Assembly (NCBI GenBank): GCA_020343715.1
Contig: CP070808.1
Span: 158,540-165,936, forward strand
Reading direction: 5' to 3'
DNA: 7,397 bases
From: Thermoplasmata archaeon
GTDB lineage: Archaea; Thermoplasmatota; DTKX01; GCA-020343715
Part shown: piece by piece, positions 6,434 to 7,397 of the stretch
Position numbering within the stretch: position 1 is the stretch's first letter
Layout of the letters: each line of letters opens with the position of its first letter
The notes under the pieces: model-generated
Database searches by the model: none
What the model was told of the DNA's origin: nothing
The model's input: the letters and a program-made list of their open reading frames with translations, nothing else
Position numbers and translations under genes: made by a program

Positions 6434-6452
6434 AGGGGTTTCCGCTTGCGGA
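6434..6452 (+). promoter_or_regulatory. Weak ribosome-binding site and small hairpin over the TTG start
   Basis: AGGGG (6434-6438) is a modest Shine-Dalgarno candidate, seven bases before the TTG at 6446. Immediately after it, TCCG-CTTG-CGGA (6441-6452) can fold into a four-pair stem with a CUUG loop that contains the TTG. The site helps favour TTG 6446 over the TTG at 6455 and the ATG at 6488, but a hairpin over the start could also limit translation. Confidence 0.35.
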
Positions 6453-7397
6453 GCTTGACGAAGACTACCGTCTACGTACTCACGGTCATGTTCATCGTCC
6501 CTAGTTTGCTCGCCGTCTCGGCCACAGCTGTGGACGGTGTACCAGACGTGAGGGAGGTCCGCTCGGTGGAGGACCGGTCCGGAAAGGACGACCTCCTCTA
6601 CGGGACCCTCTTCGGAGGGGCCAGCATCGAGTCGAACTGCTTCGTGGACGTGGACGCATCGGGCAATGTGTACCTGGCCGGGTCGACGCTGAGCTCCGAG
6701 TTCCCCACCACCGTGGGCGCCTACGACGTTTCGCCCAACGGGCACTACGACGTGTTCGCCATGAAGCTGTCCGCCGACGGCATCGTCCTCGAGTTCTCCA
6801 CGTTGATCGGCGGCAGCATCTCCGACATGTGCCAGGCCATGGTAGTCGACGCCTCTGGACATATGTACATCGCGGGTTACACCCTCAGCAGCGACTTCCC
6901 CACCACGGACGGGGCATACGGCGAGGCCTACACGGCAGGTCCCAACGACCTGTTCGTCCTCCGCCTCGACCCCACGGGCAGCTCCCTCGAGTACTCCACG
7001 TACCTGGGCGGCGAGGGGACCGAGCATGTGGGCGACATCTGCTTGGACGGGTCGGGGAACCTGTTCCTGACCGGGGAGACCGACAGCGTCTACTTCCCCA
7101 CGACTGAGGACGCCTACGACTCCACCATGTCCGGGGAGGAGGACTGCTTCATCACCAAGCTCTCCCCTGACGGGAGCAGCCTGGTGTACTCCACATTCGT
7201 GGGTGGTAACAAGATGGACCTGGGTGACGCCATAGAGGTGGACGCCCAGGGGAGGGCGGTGGTCGCCGGCGTCACCTGGAGCACTCGGGGCTTCCATGTG
7301 TCAACTGACGCCTATGACAACGACCGGTCGGGGGCAAGTGACGGCTTCGTGCTGAGGCTGTCCGCCGACGGGACGGATGTGGTCATGTCGACGCTGC
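6446..7397 (+). CDS. Secreted SBBP-repeat beta-propeller protein (3' end outside window)
   Basis: The open frame runs off the window after 317 codons. From the TTG at 6446 the protein begins with an export signal: basic residues R2 and K6, a hydrophobic core (VYVLTVMFIVPSLLAV) and an SATA site suggesting cleavage after residue 28. No ATG lies in frame before the core. The ATG at 6488 would remove the basic residues and half the core, so a TTG start (6446 or 6455) is preferred. After a spacer to about residue 48 come four complete SBBP repeats of 65-66 residues and the start of a fifth. Each has a YST-x-x-GG opening (degenerate in the first), a VD-x-x-G strand, FPTT or similar, AYD and a KLS-x-DG end. 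Such repeats form beta-propellers in extracellular proteins, and the ligand is unknown. C-terminal domains and the anchor lie outside. No N-x-S/T sequon was seen in this part, unlike the other surface protein. Confidence 0.88.
   Translation, partial: MRSLTKTTVYVLTVMFIVPSLLAVSATAVDGVPDVREVRSVEDRSGKDDLLYGTLFGGASIESNCFVDVDASGNVYLAGSTLSSEFPTTVGAYDVSPNGHYDVFAMKLSADGIVLEFSTLIGGSISDMCQAMVVDASGHMYIAGYTLSSDFPTTDGAYGEAYTAGPNDLFVLRLDPTGSSLEYSTYLGGEGTEHVGDICLDGSGNLFLTGETDSVYFPTTEDAYDSTMSGEEDCFITKLSPDGSSLVYSTFVGGNKMDLGDAIEVDAQGRAVVAGVTWSTRGFHVSTDAYDNDRSGASDGFVLRLSADGTDVVMSTL
6593..7378 (+). repeat. Four tandem SBBP repeats in the coding sequence (65, 66, 65, 66 residues)
   Basis: Repeat starts are at 6593, 6788, 6986 and 7181, and a fifth begins at 7379 and is cut by the window. 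Lengths are 195, 198, 195 and 198 bases. Similarity is clear in the protein but much weaker in the DNA, so these are old diverged duplications rather than a recent expansion. Confidence 0.8.

Noticed and set aside
6401..7297. Minus-strand open frame of 298 codons opposite the SBBP gene
   Set aside because: It is antisense to clear SBBP repeats and has shadow-type composition.

Overview
The window reads as a stretch of chromosome from a GC-rich archaeon. It encodes the small subunit (DP1) of the archaeal replicative DNA polymerase D and a single-domain archaeal Sm-like (LSm) protein. The genes are preceded by archaeal TATA/BRE-type promoters, mostly without clear Shine-Dalgarno sites. PolD excludes Bacteria and typical Crenarchaeota. 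High third-position G/C together with large secreted PKD, beta-helix and SBBP-repeat proteins would fit a Thermoplasmatota-like or other euryarchaeal lineage, but that placement is inference only. The long open frames that lie opposite or across the real genes are explained by the GC-biased codon usage.

Layout: (1) 27-2864, minus strand, a large membrane-anchored surface protein. It has a signal peptide, a beta-helix, a regulatory-like beta-sandwich, a PKD domain and further Ig/cadherin-like domains, then one isoleucine-rich membrane helix and an acidic coiled-coil cytoplasmic tail. (2) 2865-3048, a divergent intergenic region holding two promoters and an 8+8 bp perfect inverted repeat just upstream of the DP1 promoter. 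(3) 3049-4668, plus strand, DP1 with a complete phosphoesterase metal-site motif set. (4) 4720-4938, plus strand, the LSm protein with its own promoter. (5) 4960-5235, minus strand, a 91-residue protein I do not recognise, convergent with LSm. (6) 5236-5386, a divergent promoter region that looks more AT-rich than its surroundings. (7) 5387-6376, plus strand, a sugar-1-phosphate nucleotidyltransferase with a C-terminal left-handed beta-helix. (8) 6446-7397, plus strand, the start of a secreted SBBP-repeat beta-propeller protein that runs off the window. No gap between genes exceeds 300 bases, and nothing is seen in bases 1-26.

Functionally the window mixes information processing (DP1, LSm) with the cell surface (two exported proteins and a nucleotide-sugar synthase that could feed glycosylation). 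No tRNA, rRNA, CRISPR array or mobile element was seen, and I find no convincing new multi-gene system. The points most worth a second look are the palindrome at the DP1 promoter, a promoter element shared by three genes (CAAAGG followed by C/T and TTA or TAT), the surface protein with a cytoplasmic coiled-coil tail, the unrecognised 91-residue protein, and a TTG start codon placed in the loop of a small hairpin.
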